8,519 nt of DNA from an uncultured Coriobacteriia bacterium (GTDB lineage Bacteria; Actinomycetota; Coriobacteriia; Coriobacteriales; QAMH01): NCBI GenBank assembly GCA_902493755.1, contig CABURF010000035.1, positions 1 through 8,519 on the forward strand, written 5' to 3'. The translations under genes were made by a program, and so were the position numbers. This document shows positions 1 to 6,522 of this stretch, piece by piece; position 1 is the stretch's first letter; each line of letters opens with the position of its first letter. Below the pieces are notes generated by a model. That model searched no databases. It was not told the DNA's origin and saw only the letters and a list, made by a program, of their open reading frames with translations.

Positions 1-51
1 AAACACCAAGAAAAAGACAATCATGCGCGATAGCGTGACTTGAAAGACCAT
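1..51 (-). CDS. Possible start of a third gene in the DUF262 operon (partial, runs off the window)
   Basis: An open frame starts with ATG at 51 (reading leftward) and stays open to the window edge, giving 17 codons (MVFQVTLSRMIVFFLVF). A GGAG ribosome binding site at 59-62 lies 7 bases before the ATG, inside the last codons of the preceding DUF262 gene, whose stop is only 2 bases upstream. This matches the tight coupling seen between the two DUF262 genes. The visible residues are hydrophobic but too few to assign a family or call a membrane segment. In split GmrSD systems the DUF1524 nuclease gene follows the DUF262 gene, so that is a position-based guess only. It could also be chance. Confidence 0.35.
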   Translation of the reverse strand, partial: MVFQVTLSRMIVFFLVF

Positions 52-53
52 GC

Positions 54-1067
54 CTAGTCTCCGAAGATCCTCCGCTGCGAGATGAGTCCCGTAGGTCTGT
101 CGATCGCCCAGTCCAAATGGCGCTTCGCCTCCGGGGACTGTGAGTCACGCGCAAATTCGAGGCACGAGTCGCTTATCGACTTGAGTATGTCCTCGAGCGC
201 AGTGTCCTTCTTGCTCTCAATGTATCTCTTGAATACCTGATACAAGTCGGTGCGCTTGGGCACTTGAACCACACCGCCGCGCGCGGTGATCCACTGGTGC
301 AGGGCCGCATCGAGATAAATATCCTGCTCGCGTCCGAACTGCGAGAAAGCTTCATCGAGTGGGGTCCAGTACGTCTCGAAATTCTTCTCCTGACCGCTGG
401 AGCCGAACCTGACGAGGAGCGTATTGCGTATGAGATCCGTCGTCGAAAGCGGCTTTCCCTTGGCGTTGAGGCTTTCGAATACCTGCTGTGGGGCATCCCC
501 GGGCTCAAGCTCAACCGCGATGACGGCCAACGATTCCAGCGCGGGTAGCACTTCGGACAAGAATGATCCCGTTTCTGCCATCTTATTGCGAAAGAACTCG
601 AGGTTACCCAGAAGGAAGCTCGACGCATCCGCATCCCGGGGAAGTTCAGATCCCAACACTAAGCGCTCGAGAACCGGCTGGTCCTGTTCGGAGAGAACGA
701 GCTTGCATCGCCGTTCAGGCGCTTGGAGATACGTCTTGTCTATCTCGTTGGCCTTCATGGCGCATTGTTCCGATCCTTCGGCGCAAAGCATGTCGCGCAA
801 AGCAATGAGCATCAGCGTCATGGTAGTGAGGCGTTGCTGTCCATCGATGATCTCTGCGCGACCCACAGCACCGACTCGGCTGTCTGGTTTGGAGATGAGC
901 ATGCCCATGAAGTGCATCGACTTCGCCTCGCTCGCCTCGAACATATCTGCCCAAAGCTGTTCGCATTGTCGCTTCGTCCATGAGTAGACGCGTTGAAAGA
1001 CAGGGATGACGTATTGGGTGTCTGACCTGCCGAGCACATCGAGTAGAGACTTGAGATTGGCTTTCAT
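54..1067 (-). CDS. DUF262 domain protein, short GmrS-like form (second of a tandem pair)
   Basis: The 337-residue protein carries the hallmarks of DUF262, the ParB/sulfiredoxin-like NTPase or nucleotide-sensing domain of GmrSD, SspE and BrxU type IV restriction and phage-defence proteins. Near the N-terminus is IPVFQRVYSW (21-30). The central IIDGQQRL motif is at 73-80 (D75, Q77, Q78, R79), and the third conserved block runs from F197 to N215, including N201, K203, D211 and R214. Fused family members reach about 550-600 residues and end in a DUF1524 HNH nuclease, which is absent here. The protein stops soon after the DUF262 region, either as a natural GmrS-like half or as a truncation. The start is supported by AGGAGGT 4 bases before the ATG, overlapping the stop codon of the upstream paralogue. 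Substrate and target are unknown. Confidence 0.9.
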   Translation of the reverse strand: MKANLKSLLDVLGRSDTQYVIPVFQRVYSWTKRQCEQLWADMFEASEAKSMHFMGMLISKPDSRVGAVGRAEIIDGQQRLTTMTLMLIALRDMLCAEGSEQCAMKANEIDKTYLQAPERRCKLVLSEQDQPVLERLVLGSELPRDADASSFLLGNLEFFRNKMAETGSFLSEVLPALESLAVIAVELEPGDAPQQVFESLNAKGKPLSTTDLIRNTLLVRFGSSGQEKNFETYWTPLDEAFSQFGREQDIYLDAALHQWITARGGVVQVPKRTDLYQVFKRYIESKKDTALEDILKSISDSCLEFARDSQSPEAKRHLDWAIDRPTGLISQRRIFGD

Positions 1068-1071
1068 GACT

Positions 1072-1078
1072 ACCTCCT
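1072..1078 (-). promoter_or_regulatory. Ribosome binding site overlapping the upstream stop codon (translational coupling)
   Basis: On the minus strand the sequence reads GTAGGAGGTAGTC-ATG. The TAG stop of the first DUF262 gene (1077-1079) shares bases with the AGGAGGT ribosome binding site of the second, whose ATG is at 1067. The two proteins are therefore probably made from one message by coupled translation. Confidence 0.75.
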
Positions 1079-2144
1079 ACCAGCGCGAATCGACTTCTCG
1101 AAGTTCTTTGCGCACCCGCTCGGCGTATTCTTCGTTATCGGCTTTCTTGAGCTTGTAGCCCGCCGTTAGCGTCGGCATGCCAATTTCGGCCCAATCTGAG
1201 CCAGACTTGTACTTCTTGGTACCGTGATATCTGTAATTCTCGGCCCACATGAGGCAGAACCCACGTAGCTCGCGGAGCACCGGCTCCTTATCGCCACGAT
1301 ACTGATCTTCGACATACTTCTTGAAGGAGCTATACACCTGGTCGGCGCTAAGAATTCGAGCTCCCTTTAGCCTGATGGAGATCCAGCTCTTGATTGCGCC
1401 ATTGAGCCGCAAAGATCCAGGATCGGGCGCGAACATCTCTTGGCTCGGCTTCCAATACTCCTCGTAAAGACGCGCCTGCCCGTCATGGGACTCGGCAAGG
1501 AGCAGGTAGTTGCGAATCATATCTGCGACATTCAGCGGAACGCCTTTGGAATTGATCCCTTCGAAAATGGATTGCGCCATCCCAGGATCCTCAACCTCTA
1601 CTGTAATCACCGCAAGGTTACGCAGCCCTTGTTCAAGCTCCTCGAGCTCAAAGCCCTTCTCATCCATCTTAGCCTCGAAGTAAGCGAGGTTCCTGTTGAT
1701 GGCGGTTCTCGCAGCGGGTTCCCGACCTTCGAGCGCGGCAATATAGGGGCCGACATCGTAATGGGAGGGCACCAATTTGGGCGCTTCTTCTCCGTCTTTG
1801 CCCCGAGTTCGCAAATAGCGGTTCTCCAGGATACTCGCAGCCGAAAGGTCATACATATGCTTTTGAACATATCGAGCCAGCGCAAGCAATATCAAGGAGA
1901 TGCTCGTCATCCTCTGTTGACCATCGATGATTGCCAAACACTCATCGGGAGAGCCCATCTCTCTTGAATACAGGATAGTGCCGAGGAAGTGACTTCGATC
2001 GAATCTGCCTGCGCGAAGGATGTCGAGCCATAGTTCCTCGCACTGGGATTCGCTCCATGTGTAGATGCGCTGATATGCCGGAATGACAAAGCGAACATCG
2101 GGCATCCCCAGAAAGTCCAGAAACCGTCTTTGACCTATGTTCAT
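1077..2144 (-). CDS. DUF262 domain protein, short GmrS-like form (first of a tandem pair)
   Basis: This 355-residue protein is a diverged paralogue of the next gene and shares its layout: IPAYQRIYTW at 21-30, IIDGQQRM at 72-79 (D74, Q76, Q77, R78), and the block from F194 to N212 with N198, K200, D208 and R211. These are the conserved motifs of the DUF262 domain of GmrSD/SspE-type defence proteins, where this domain binds or hydrolyses nucleotide and senses modified DNA. As in its neighbour there is no DUF1524/HNH domain. The C-terminal 60 residues are charged and basic (KKYKSGSDW, KLKKADNEEY) and I recognise no known domain there. GAGGAGG lies 4 bases upstream of the ATG, and the gene is divergent from a TetR-type regulator. 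That both copies keep the DGQQR motif suggests two active sensors rather than one decaying duplicate. Confidence 0.92.
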   Translation of the reverse strand: MNIGQRRFLDFLGMPDVRFVIPAYQRIYTWSESQCEELWLDILRAGRFDRSHFLGTILYSREMGSPDECLAIIDGQQRMTSISLILLALARYVQKHMYDLSAASILENRYLRTRGKDGEEAPKLVPSHYDVGPYIAALEGREPAARTAINRNLAYFEAKMDEKGFELEELEQGLRNLAVITVEVEDPGMAQSIFEGINSKGVPLNVADMIRNYLLLAESHDGQARLYEEYWKPSQEMFAPDPGSLRLNGAIKSWISIRLKGARILSADQVYSSFKKYVEDQYRGDKEPVLRELRGFCLMWAENYRYHGTKKYKSGSDWAEIGMPTLTAGYKLKKADNEEYAERVRKELREVDSRW

Positions 2145-2248
2145 ATGGCCTCCTCAAACGAATCTCGATGGTTCGATTATGCGGTCGTCACCTGGAGAGA
2201 CCTAGGCAATATCGTACAATCTGTTCAATAGTGATTGGAGGAAGACGA
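2145..2248. promoter_or_regulatory. Divergent intergenic region with candidate operator dyad
   Basis: This gap of about 100 bases separates the DUF262 operon (leftward) from the TetR gene (rightward) and must hold both promoters. A rightward -10-like TACAAT is at 2215-2220, without a convincing -35. Leftward, CATAAT (complement of 2176-2181) is a possible -10, also without a good -35. A dyad, CAATC (2217-2221) and GATTG (2233-2237) around 11 bases, overlaps the TACAAT box and touches the TetR ribosome binding site, where an autoregulatory operator could lie. Five-base arms are weak evidence. Confidence 0.3.
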
Positions 2249-2824
2249 GTGAGTAACGTTGATGACGTGCGCTATCGCAAAAGCGAGGAGCGTATCCAGA
2301 ACGCGCTCGGGGAGCTGCTCTCCACCAAGACGCTTGCCGATGTAAGCGTGAGCGAGCTAACGCGCAAGGCGAACGTGAGCAGGGCGACATTCTATTCGCA
2401 TTACGACAATGTCGGAAACGTTTTCGACCAGCTGGTGACAAGGACGCTTTCGGACGTTCGCCCTTTCGAAGACCGATTCCAGTGTAATGCCGAGCCATGC
2501 AGGGAATCTGGGAGCATCCCCTACTGCGAGCGCATCCGATCCCGGGACGACAAGCCATGGGGCGACGTTGCGCGAGACGTCCAGTTCTTCCCCTCCATGA
2601 TGTCGGTGCTCTCCAATACCGAACCGCCGTCATTCGACGCCGCGAGCCTCAACGTGTCGAAAGGCGTCGCCGAGGCGCTGCGCCTGTTCCAAATGAGCGG
2701 ATGCCACGCCGTAGCCACTTCGCATATAGCCGAGAAAGACTACTGGCCCATCGTGCGCGAAGTGCTGGACGTCTTTATCGAGGGCGGTCTTGAGGCGGTC
2801 CGCACGCGGCGGAAATCTCATTGA
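2249..2824 (+). CDS. TetR/AcrR-family transcriptional regulator
   Basis: The protein has 191 residues from the GTG at 2249, chosen because GGAGG (2237-2241) lies 7 bases upstream. The frame can be extended to an ATG at 2168, but that adds 27 residues with no family character and no ribosome binding site. The N-terminal TetR helix-turn-helix covers about residues 9-60, with the typical recognition region SVSELTRKANVSRATFYSHY (33-52). The C-terminal ligand-binding part (about 70-191) is diverged and has cysteines at 79, 84, 93 and 152, so neither ligand nor sensing mode can be read. TetR proteins usually repress adjacent or divergent genes, so the DUF262 pair and the gene itself are the natural targets. 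The tRNA and DUF1847 genes downstream are less likely ones. Confidence 0.85.
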   Translation: MSNVDDVRYRKSEERIQNALGELLSTKTLADVSVSELTRKANVSRATFYSHYDNVGNVFDQLVTRTLSDVRPFEDRFQCNAEPCRESGSIPYCERIRSRDDKPWGDVARDVQFFPSMMSVLSNTEPPSFDAASLNVSKGVAEALRLFQMSGCHAVATSHIAEKDYWPIVREVLDVFIEGGLEAVRTRRKSH

Positions 2825-2936
2825 TGCCCCGTCAGCACCACATCCGTGCCTCTTGTGGCTTTCACCAGTCGAAACCCTGTCATATGAGTCCTTCCTGAAT
2901 GACCGCATAGAGACTCAAAGGGATTCCCTAAAATCC
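2825..2936 (+). other. Non-coding gap after the TetR gene with two small inverted repeats
   Basis: I see no gene here. TGAGTC (2885-2890) and GACTCA (2912-2917) form a 6-bp inverted repeat around 21 bases. GGGATT (2920-2925) and AATCCC (2932-2937) form a 6-bp stem with a 6-base loop. Either could help end TetR transcription, but neither is followed by a T-run, so no intrinsic terminator can be called with confidence. Confidence 0.25.
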
Positions 2937-2966
2937 CCGACGATATGAAAGAGCTAAGGTTATAAT
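2937..2966 (+). promoter_or_regulatory. Candidate promoter of the tRNA-Gly gene
   Basis: A perfect TATAAT -10 box at 2961-2966 lies 11 bases before the mature tRNA 5' end at 2978, which is the right distance for a short leader. The best -35 candidate is CCGACG at 2937-2942 with an 18-base spacer, and it matches the consensus only in its GAC core. Confidence 0.6.
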
Positions 2967-2977
2967 GAGTGGCCGAT

Positions 2978-3052
2978 GCGGGCGTCGCCAAGTGGTAAGG
3001 CCCAAGCTTCCCAAGCTTGTATCCGCGGGTTCGAGTCCCGTCGCCCGCTCCA
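2978..3052 (+). tRNA. tRNA-Gly, anticodon CCC
   Basis: A complete cloverleaf can be drawn. The acceptor stem GCGGGCG (2978-2984) pairs perfectly with CGCCCGC (3042-3048). The D arm is GCC/GGC (2987-2989 and 2999-3001). The anticodon stem CAAGC/GCTTG (3003-3007 and 3015-3019) encloses the loop TTCCCAA with anticodon CCC at 3010-3012. The T arm GCGGG/CCCGT closes the TTCGAGT loop at 3030-3036. The discriminator is T3049 and CCA is encoded at 3050-3052. It reads GGG glycine codons. Confidence 0.96.
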
Positions 3053-3056
3053 TCAT

Positions 3057-3088
3057 GACCCCATGGCCCCGTTCCTTCGAGCGGGGTC
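3057..3088 (+). terminator. Possible terminator hairpin after the tRNA
   Basis: CCCCG (3067-3071) pairs with CGGGG (3082-3086) around 10 bases. Alternatively GACCCC (3057-3062) pairs with GGGGTC (3083-3088). The stem follows the tRNA closely, as a terminator would, but no T-run follows, so readthrough into the DUF1847 gene is possible. Confidence 0.3.
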
Positions 3089-3089
3089 G

Positions 3090-3110
3090 TATGATATTGG
3101 TCGTCATATC
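3090..3110 (+). promoter_or_regulatory. Dyad and -10-like element upstream of the DUF1847 gene
   Basis: GATAT (3093-3097) and ATATC (3106-3110) form a 5-bp inverted repeat around 8 bases. It overlaps TATGAT at 3090-3095, which matches five of six bases of a -10 box. No good -35 stands upstream. This may be the promoter and operator of the DUF1847 gene; the support is weak. Confidence 0.2.
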
Positions 3111-3141
3111 TGCGACCCGCGAGACCCAATCGGGAGGAATC

Positions 3142-3783
3142 ATGGAATCAAAGCTCAATTGCATGAGCTGCGGAACCACCGCATGCGAATACACCGATCG
3201 CGAAGAACCGGGGTTTTGCGCGCAGGGCGCGGTCTCGTCTGCGCTACATGACGAGGCGCAACGTCTATACGCGCTTCCCGAAAACCATGTCATCATGCAA
3301 GCCGCCGCGATGGTCAGCGAGGAGACGGCAAACTCCACGCGCGTGCAGGACACCATCAAGTTCGCGAACCTCATCGGCGCCACCCACATCGGCATCGCGT
3401 CGTGTACCATCATGCTGCGCGAGACGCGCATCCTGGCCAAGCTGCTCGAACAGGCGGGGTTCCGCGTCGAGACGGTTGGCTGCAAGCTCGAAAGCAACCG
3501 GAGAGCCGACCTCGATCTCGAGCCCCCGGCAGGGGGCGGCGAAGGAGGCGTCGTCTGTAATCCCATCATGCAGGCGCTTCTCCTCAACGAGGCGAAGACG
3601 GACCTGAACATCCTCATGGGCATATGCGTGGGACACGATGCTCTCTTCTGCAAGTACTCCGATGCACCCGTCACAACGTTTGCCACGAAGGACTTCCTCC
3701 CGTGCGCGGTACTGTATACGGCGCACTCCTGCTACGAGAAAAAGCTTGCACGAACCGTAGAGGAATGGCGCGCATCTGATTAG
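3142..3783 (+). CDS. DUF1847 family Cys-rich putative metal-binding protein
   Basis: The product has 213 residues. The ATG at 3142 is chosen because GGGAGG (3132-3137) lies 4 bases upstream; the frame is open back to 2965, but that would run through the tRNA. Family signatures are clear: an N-terminal cysteine cluster (C7, C10, C15, C26), THIGIASC (81-88), CNPIMQALLLN (139-149) and GICVGHDALF followed by APVTTFATKDF (160-185). There are 11 cysteines in all (also C88, C114, C162, C170, C188, C197), fitting a metal or Fe-S site, but the biochemical role of DUF1847 is unknown. There is no signal peptide or membrane segment, so it is probably cytoplasmic. It converges with the molybdoenzyme operon. 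A link to metal or cofactor handling for those enzymes is conjecture. Confidence 0.88.
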   Translation: MESKLNCMSCGTTACEYTDREEPGFCAQGAVSSALHDEAQRLYALPENHVIMQAAAMVSEETANSTRVQDTIKFANLIGATHIGIASCTIMLRETRILAKLLEQAGFRVETVGCKLESNRRADLDLEPPAGGGEGGVVCNPIMQALLLNEAKTDLNILMGICVGHDALFCKYSDAPVTTFATKDFLPCAVLYTAHSCYEKKLARTVEEWRASD

Positions 3784-3809
3784 AAGCCTGATGAGAACAC
3801 CGTTCCAGC

Positions 3810-3835
3810 GCCCGAAACTATACGAGCTTTCGGGC
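3810..3835. terminator. Hairpin between convergent genes, overlapping the end of the Fe-S gene
   Basis: GCCCGAAA (3810-3817) and TTTCGGGC (3828-3835) form a perfect 8-bp stem with a 10-base loop. The loop contains the TAG stop of the minus-strand Fe-S gene (3818-3820), so one arm is its last coding stretch. Its position between the DUF1847 stop (3783) and the convergent operon end suggests a shared bidirectional terminator. Neither side has a long T-run. Confidence 0.45.
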
Positions 3836-4327
3836 TGCGCTGGCCGCCTTCTCGTCCATCGAGACATTGACCGATTCGTAGACGAGCGCATGGGTCGGGC
3901 AGTTCCTGACGCATGCCGGCTCCAACCCGAACTGCGTCCTGGCATAGCATCCATCGCATTTCTGCATCTTCCCGTTGCTCCCAAAACGGGGAGCCCCAAA
4001 CGGACAAGCCATCGCGCAGGCATGACAACCGATGCACAGGCCGTCGTCCACCAACACAGATCCCGTTGCGGCATCCCTCGTTATCGCCCCTGCAGGGCAC
4101 GCGGCTATGCACGGCGCATCTTCGCAATGCATGCAGGCAATCGAGACACTGGCGTTGCCACGGTGCTTGCCCACCAGTCTTCCGGGAACGTTCTCGACGA
4201 TTCGCCACGATAGGTTATCCCTCGCGACATCGAGGTCGTTCTGATCCATGCAAGACACGACGCACGAATAGCACCCTATGCAGCGATCGGACTTGAAGAC
4301 GATGCTCTTGTTCTCCTTGGAAGTCAT
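3818..4327 (-). CDS. 4Fe-4S ferredoxin-type electron-transfer subunit (DmsB/HycB-like)
   Basis: The 169-residue protein has 16 cysteines in four clusters: C16-x2-C19-x2-C22-x3-C26; C65-x2-C68-x4-C73-x3-C77-P; C98-x2-C101-x2-C104-x3-C108-P; and C124-x2-C127-x11-C139-x3-C143-P. This is the standard layout of the four-[4Fe-4S] subunit that feeds electrons to DMSO-reductase-family enzymes. The start is at 4327, with AAGGAGG 7 bases upstream inside the Mo-enzyme gene and only 2 bases after its stop. An in-frame ATG at 4462 would add 45 residues lying inside the Mo-enzyme gene and is rejected. There is no Tat or Sec signal, so it is probably cytoplasmic and pairs with the Mo subunit. The last codons form one arm of the 3810-3835 hairpin. 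Confidence 0.93.
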   Translation of the reverse strand: MTSKENKSIVFKSDRCIGCYSCVVSCMDQNDLDVARDNLSWRIVENVPGRLVGKHRGNASVSIACMHCEDAPCIAACPAGAITRDAATGSVLVDDGLCIGCHACAMACPFGAPRFGSNGKMQKCDGCYARTQFGLEPACVRNCPTHALVYESVNVSMDEKAASAARKLV

Positions 4328-4329
4328 GT

Positions 4330-6495
4330 CTATGCCTCCTTCGCATTGGCGCTCGTGCGGGCGGGAACCACCTTGCAGAGTAGGGACCTGTATCCCGGAA
4401 AACCCGAAATGGGATCGAGATAATCGCCCGACATGAGGTCGTTTCCATTGGCTTCGGGCCAATCATGGTAGAGGTGCACGTCACCTTCGCGAATCATCTC
4501 GTCCAGATGCGCCTTCACGAAAACGCTTCCATCCGGCGTCATGAGCTCGACTTCCTCGCCCTCGGCGATGCCGATGCGCTTGGCGTCGGCCGGGTTCATG
4601 TCGCAGACGGGGTCCGGCGCGAACTGGCGAATCCAGGGGATGCGGAAGGTACGGCTATGCTGGAACATGGGCTTGCGGGCGCCGATGGACAGGACGAACG
4701 GATATTCCTTGGCAATTTCCGGTTGCGAAACGGGACTTATCGCCGGCTCCCGGAAAGAGGGAAGCGCCTCGAAGCCCTCACCGTCCATTTCGGAAAGAAC
4801 ACCGGAGACGAATTCGAACTTGCCTGACGGGGTCTTGAATCCCTGGTCGACGTACTTCCTCTCAGCGGGCTTCTTGAAATCGGGGACGAACATCCCTGCC
4901 GGGCGCTTCTTGAGCTCCGCAACGGATAGGACGCTGGGCTCGAGTATCCAATCCAGGCATGCGTCGAATCCCGACTCGAGCAGGTCGTCACCCAGGCCCA
5001 GCTCCTTGCTCAGCTGCGCGATGATATCGACATCGGAACGGGACTGTCCCACCGGTTCTATCGCAGGCTGGGAAAGCATCACGTAGCCCATGGGCCAGCA
5101 CCGCGCTTCGCTGCGTTCCACCGAGGTGCATACCGGCAAGACGATATCGGCATACTTGGCGCTGTCGGTCAGGAAGGGATCTGCCACCGCTATGAAGTCG
5201 AGTTTGCCAAAGGCGTCGATGAAGCCTTGCGAATCGGGGAACATCCTATGGTTGAAGCCCATGCAAAACGCGGCTTTGAGCGGGTAGGGGTCCTCGGTCA
5301 GGATCTGCCTTGGGATATCGCACGCCTGCGCTTGCGTGGTTAATCGATCCCACACCGGAAAGCGGCGGGAGCCGATCCTTTCCGGCAAGTCCTTCAGACG
5401 GGACGCCAAGGTAAACTCGCCCTCGCGCGTGGGAAAGCCTCCCGGCATGTGCACCAGCGAGGGCCTATTCATGAGGTTTCCACCGTGGATGTCGAAATTG
5501 CCGGTCAATCCGATGAGGCAGAACACCGCACGGTAATTCTGTACGCCATTCGTGTGATGGACCACAGGTGCCGCGCTGGTCATGACGCTCGCGGGCTTCG
5601 TGGTCGCGTATATCCGGGCCGCCTCGCGGATTAGGTTCGCGTCAACACCCGTGATGTCCTGCGCCCTTTCCGGAGTCATCTCGGCGGCGAGCTTGGCATA
5701 TTCCTCGAAACCGACCGTCCAATTGGCGACGAAGTCGGTGTCGTAGAGGTTCTCGTCGATGATGACGTTGGCCATCGCAAGCGCCAGCGCGCCGTCAGTA
5801 CCCGGGCGCAGCTGCAGGTGGATGTCGGCGCGAGCCGCAAAGGGGGTGACGCGGGGGTCGACCACTATTAGCTTCGTCCCCTTGTCCAGACGATTGAACA
5901 ATCCTTCACATATGAGCGTCCTTGACGCTGCCGGATTGTTGGACCACATCATTATGCAAGCCGACTCACCGTTGTCCGGAGCCGCAGGCGCACCATAGGT
6001 GAGCTGCTGGGCCATGATGGTTGCCGTCGAGCACGTGCTCGATTCGGTGCAGTAATTCGGCGAGCCAAAGCTCATGGCAAGACGCTGCAAAAACGGCCTG
6101 TGGTGCTTTGGGTAACCCGCGAAGAAGATGACCGATTCCGGACCGTACTGCGCCTTTGCGGCGTTGAGGTTTTTGGCTATTTCTTCCAGGGCCTCATCCC
6201 AGCTGATTGGCTCGAACTTGCCCTCGCCGCGCTCGCCCACACGCCGGAGCGGGGTTTTCAGCCGATCAGGACTGTAGACATATTGCCGCGTGGCCGCGCC
6301 CTTCGAGCACAGGCTGCCATGCGAATGCGGAGCCTCTTTCGAACCCTCGACTCGAATGATCTTGCCGTCCTTCACGAACAGATCCAACCCGCATTGCGTG
6401 GTCGGGTCGCAAATCGTGCAGATGGACTTTCTGATTTCGATGCCCGTCTCCGGACCGGGGACCTTGCCCTTTTCCCTCAGCTCACGCTCGTTCAT
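4330..6495 (-). CDS. Molybdopterin (bis-MGD) oxidoreductase catalytic subunit, DMSO reductase family
   Basis: The 721-residue protein has the full domain order. The N-terminal [4Fe-4S] site is C26-x2-C29-x5-C35-x27-C63. The molybdopterin core includes WDEALEEIA (99-107), GSPNY at 144-148 followed by C155, KLIVVDPR (208-215), LTGNFDIHGGN (330-340) and the KYADIVLP region (447-454). A dinucleotide-binding C-terminal domain covers about 597-710. C155 is the probable Mo or W ligand. D30 directly follows the second cluster cysteine, as the catalytic Asp does in acetylene hydratase as I recall it, and overall style resembles acetylene hydratase and gut catechol dehydroxylases. No Tat signal is present, so the enzyme is predicted to be cytoplasmic. 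GGAGG lies 4 bases before the ATG. It is the centre of a three-gene operon with a flavoprotein and a ferredoxin. The substrate cannot be read from sequence. Confidence 0.94.
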   Translation of the reverse strand: MNERELREKGKVPGPETGIEIRKSICTICDPTTQCGLDLFVKDGKIIRVEGSKEAPHSHGSLCSKGAATRQYVYSPDRLKTPLRRVGERGEGKFEPISWDEALEEIAKNLNAAKAQYGPESVIFFAGYPKHHRPFLQRLAMSFGSPNYCTESSTCSTATIMAQQLTYGAPAAPDNGESACIMMWSNNPAASRTLICEGLFNRLDKGTKLIVVDPRVTPFAARADIHLQLRPGTDGALALAMANVIIDENLYDTDFVANWTVGFEEYAKLAAEMTPERAQDITGVDANLIREAARIYATTKPASVMTSAAPVVHHTNGVQNYRAVFCLIGLTGNFDIHGGNLMNRPSLVHMPGGFPTREGEFTLASRLKDLPERIGSRRFPVWDRLTTQAQACDIPRQILTEDPYPLKAAFCMGFNHRMFPDSQGFIDAFGKLDFIAVADPFLTDSAKYADIVLPVCTSVERSEARCWPMGYVMLSQPAIEPVGQSRSDVDIIAQLSKELGLGDDLLESGFDACLDWILEPSVLSVAELKKRPAGMFVPDFKKPAERKYVDQGFKTPSGKFEFVSGVLSEMDGEGFEALPSFREPAISPVSQPEIAKEYPFVLSIGARKPMFQHSRTFRIPWIRQFAPDPVCDMNPADAKRIGIAEGEEVELMTPDGSVFVKAHLDEMIREGDVHLYHDWPEANGNDLMSGDYLDPISGFPGYRSLLCKVVPARTSANAKEA

Positions 6496-6522
6496 CTCTC
6501 CTCCGTCTCGCTCATGAAACCG

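Noticed and set aside
424..987. A 187-codon plus-strand open frame
   Set aside because: It is antisense to the second DUF262 gene, whose conserved motifs fix the coding strand, and its product is of shadow-type composition rich in Ser and Arg.
2978..3052. tRNA-Gly as an integration site for the DUF262 block
   Set aside because: Integrated islands normally lie on the 3' side of a tRNA, but the DUF262/TetR genes are on its 5' side. There is no integrase and I saw no second copy of the tRNA 3' end in the window.
2965..3141. N-terminal extension of the DUF1847 protein back to an ATG at 2965
   Set aside because: The ATG overlaps the TATAAT promoter of the tRNA and the extension would translate the tRNA. 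The ATG at 3142 has a strong ribosome binding site and gives the family's usual length.
2928..3686. A 252-codon minus-strand open frame
   Set aside because: It runs through the tRNA-Gly gene and antisense to the DUF1847 gene, and its product is low in recognisable features.
4328..4462. N-terminal extension of the Fe-S protein to an ATG at 4462
   Set aside because: The added 45 residues overlap the Mo-enzyme coding region and show no signal peptide. The ATG at 4327 has AAGGAGG correctly placed.
4330..6495. Naming the Mo enzyme acetylene hydratase or a specific catechol dehydroxylase
   Set aside because: The resemblance is in family style and a few residues. Electron-transfer partners are encoded beside it, which a hydratase does not need, and the substrate cannot be decided without phylogeny.
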